Shown here in pieces: positions 62,295 through 64,000 of a DNA stretch of 64,000 nucleotides. Below the pieces are notes generated by a model. That model was not told where the DNA came from and searched no databases. It worked only from the letters and a program-made list of their open reading frames with translations. A program made the position numbers and the translations under genes. Each line of letters starts with the position of its first letter. The stretch's first letter is position 1. Source of the DNA: Hymenobacter lucidus (GTDB lineage Bacteria > Bacteroidota > Bacteroidia > Cytophagales > Hymenobacteraceae); the NCBI RefSeq assembly GCF_020447265.1, contig NZ_JAJADR010000005.1, positions 1-64,000 on the forward strand, given 5' to 3'.

Positions 62295-64000
62295 GTGAAA
62301 ACAATTCTTACCCTGAGCCTTGGCTTGCTGGCTACCTCCGCCAGCTGGGCCCAGCAAGCCCCCACCCTGACGCCGGTGACCGAGCCTCAGCTCCCCTACC
62401 GTGCCACCGATACCAAAATCAACGCGCTGGTGCACACCAAGCTGGCCGTGGGCTTCGACTACGCCAAGCGCCACCTCAATGGCAAAGCCTGGCTCACGCT
62501 CAAGCCCTACGCTTACGCTACCGACTCGCTTCGCCTTGACGCCAAAGGCTTTGACATCAAGACGGTAGCCCTGGTCGACGGCACTACTCAGCAGCCGCTC
62601 AAGTATGAGTACGCCGACCAGAACAACCTGCGGATTCAGCTGGGCAAGATGATGCCGGCGGGCACGCCCTACACAGTTTATATCGAGTACACGGCCAAGC
62701 CCGACGAGCTGAAAGTGAAAGGCAGCGCGGCCATTACCGACGCCAAAGGCCTGTATTTCATCAACCCCGACAGTGCCGTGAAGGGCAAACCGGTGCAGAT
62801 CTGGACCCAGGGCGAAACGGAAGCTTCCTCGGCCTGGTTTCCGACCATCGACCGGCCCAACCAGAAGGCGACCTCCGAAATCAGCATGACGGTGCCCAGC
62901 AAGTATGTGACGCTGAGCAACGGCAAGCTGGTGAGCCAGACGCCCGCCGGCGCGGGGCTGCGCACCGATACCTGGAAAATGGAATTGCCCCACGCGCCCT
63001 ACCTGTTCATGATGGCTGTGGGCGACTTCAAGGTATACGAAGACAAGTGGCGTGACAAGCCCGTAACGTACTATCTGGAACCCAAGTACGCACCCTTTGC
63101 CAAACAGATTTTCGGCGACACGCCCGAAATGATGGAGTTTTTCTCTAAGAAGCTCGGCGTAGATTACCCCTGGAACAAGTACGCCCAGATTGTGGCCCGC
63201 GACTACGTGAGCGGAGCCATGGAAAACACCACGGCCACGCTGCACGGCGAGTTTCTGCAAATGAATGAGCGGGAGCTACTCGACCGTGAGTATGCCAACA
63301 ACCAGTCGGTTATTGCCCACGAGCTGTTTCACCAGTGGTTTGGCGACTACGTAACGGCCGAAAGCTGGAGCAACCTGACCGTAAACGAGTCGATGGCCGA
63401 CATGAGCGAGGCCCTGTGGGCCGAGTACAAGTACGGCCCCGACGCCGCCGACGCCCACCGTGCCCAGTACATCCGCGCCTACCTCAACAACCCCAATAAC
63501 TACAGCAAAGACCTCGTGCGCTTCCACTATGGCGACAAGGAGGAAATGTTCGACGGCGTGACCTACCAAAAAGGCGGCGCCATTCAGGACATGCTACGCG
63601 CTTACCTCGGCGACGACGTGTACTTTGCCGGCCTGAACCAGTATCTGAAGCAGAATGCCCTCGGCAACGGTGAAGCCCACCAACTGCGGCTGGCCATGGA
63701 AGCTGCCTCGGGCCGCGACCTGAACTGGTTTTATAACCAGTGGTACTACAACGCCGGCCACCCCGAAGTAAGCATTGACTACAGCTGGGACGCGGCTAAA
63801 AAAATGCAGAGCGTGACCATCAAGCAAACCCAGGAAGGCTCCGTGTTTCAGCTGCCCCTGGCCGTGGATGTGTACGTGAATGGCAAAGCCGAGCGCCACA
63901 TGGTGATGATGCGGCAGGCCACCGAAACCTTCCAGTTTGCGACCAGCGCCAAGCCTGAGCTGGTCAACGTGGACGCTACCAAGCGCACGGTATGGATGAA
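62295..64000 (+). CDS. M1-family aminopeptidase, partial (runs off right edge)
   Basis: 568 residues from a GTG start at 62295, cut by the window. Signal peptide MKTILTLSLGLLATSASWAQQ. The GAMEN exopeptidase loop reads GAMENTT, and the zinc site is H342-E343-x-x-H346 with E365 eighteen residues later (HELFHQWF ... NES). The first half is the beta-sandwich domain, then the thermolysin-like catalytic domain. It removes amino-terminal residues from peptides outside the cytoplasm. The GTG start is chosen because it leads straight into the signal peptide. Confidence 0.93.
   Translation, partial: MKTILTLSLGLLATSASWAQQAPTLTPVTEPQLPYRATDTKINALVHTKLAVGFDYAKRHLNGKAWLTLKPYAYATDSLRLDAKGFDIKTVALVDGTTQQPLKYEYADQNNLRIQLGKMMPAGTPYTVYIEYTAKPDELKVKGSAAITDAKGLYFINPDSAVKGKPVQIWTQGETEASSAWFPTIDRPNQKATSEISMTVPSKYVTLSNGKLVSQTPAGAGLRTDTWKMELPHAPYLFMMAVGDFKVYEDKWRDKPVTYYLEPKYAPFAKQIFGDTPEMMEFFSKKLGVDYPWNKYAQIVARDYVSGAMENTTATLHGEFLQMNERELLDREYANNQSVIAHELFHQWFGDYVTAESWSNLTVNESMADMSEALWAEYKYGPDAADAHRAQYIRAYLNNPNNYSKDLVRFHYGDKEEMFDGVTYQKGGAIQDMLRAYLGDDVYFAGLNQYLKQNALGNGEAHQLRLAMEAASGRDLNWFYNQWYYNAGHPEVSIDYSWDAAKKMQSVTIKQTQEGSVFQLPLAVDVYVNGKAERHMVMMRQATETFQFATSAKPELVNVDATKRTVWM

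Overview
The window reads as a chromosomal segment of a high-GC Bacteroidota, most likely a Hymenobacter-like member of the Cytophagales. Support comes from a SusC/SusD pair, a Bacteroidota promoter (TTTG-N21-TACATTTG), the absence of Shine-Dalgarno sequences before almost all starts, a trace of a type IX secretion sorting tail, and a very GC-rich coding style in which long antisense frames stay open by chance. No rRNA, tRNA, insertion sequence or CRISPR array was seen. Both ends cut a gene: an ATPase-TPR protein on the left and an M1 aminopeptidase on the right.

Left part (1-12 kb): the truncated ATPase/TPR gene; an XRE regulator with four copies of a 10-bp operator in its promoter region; and an unfamiliar three-gene cassette (coiled-coil protein, PspA-like membrane coiled-coil protein, membrane-anchored Ppx/GppA-like protein). 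Then come a GAF protein, a tandem family of five small STAS-like paralogues plus the frameshifted remnant of a sixth, a second damaged copy of the tail and terminator of the Ppx-like gene, and a LytS/LytR-type two-component system.

Middle-left (12-26 kb): a thioester-containing bacterial alpha-2-macroglobulin lipoprotein and penicillin-binding protein 1C, usually neighbours, here separated by a small membrane protein and a divergent SusC/SusD pair.

Centre (26.3-40.4 kb): a sulfate assimilation locus. A recognisable promoter feeds a SAM-I-type riboswitch, followed by a short reading frame ending in a run of Cys and Met codons, then cysH (APS reductase type), cysD, cysN, an uroporphyrinogen methyltransferase, cysJ, a second Cys-containing mini-ORF with a strong hairpin, a TonB receptor, a DUF2490 protein, cysI, and a fusion of the siroheme-synthesis dehydrogenase to a TauE/SafE permease. 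Together these cover anion transport, APS formation, reduction to sulfide and siroheme supply. The double leader (riboswitch plus Cys/Met-rich peptide) and its partial repeat before the TonB gene are the strongest candidates for something undescribed.

Right part (40-64 kb): a PAS sensor kinase, a TolC/MFP/RND efflux operon, a nitroreductase, a 42-bp tandem repeat with a palindromic core, a SWIM-domain protein paired with a giant DUF6493-like protein, an esterase, a glycine-zipper protein behind a near-perfect sigma-54 promoter, small lipoproteins, and an aldehyde dehydrogenase/DUF779 pair divergent from an AraC regulator. Long inverted repeats occupy many intergenic gaps.
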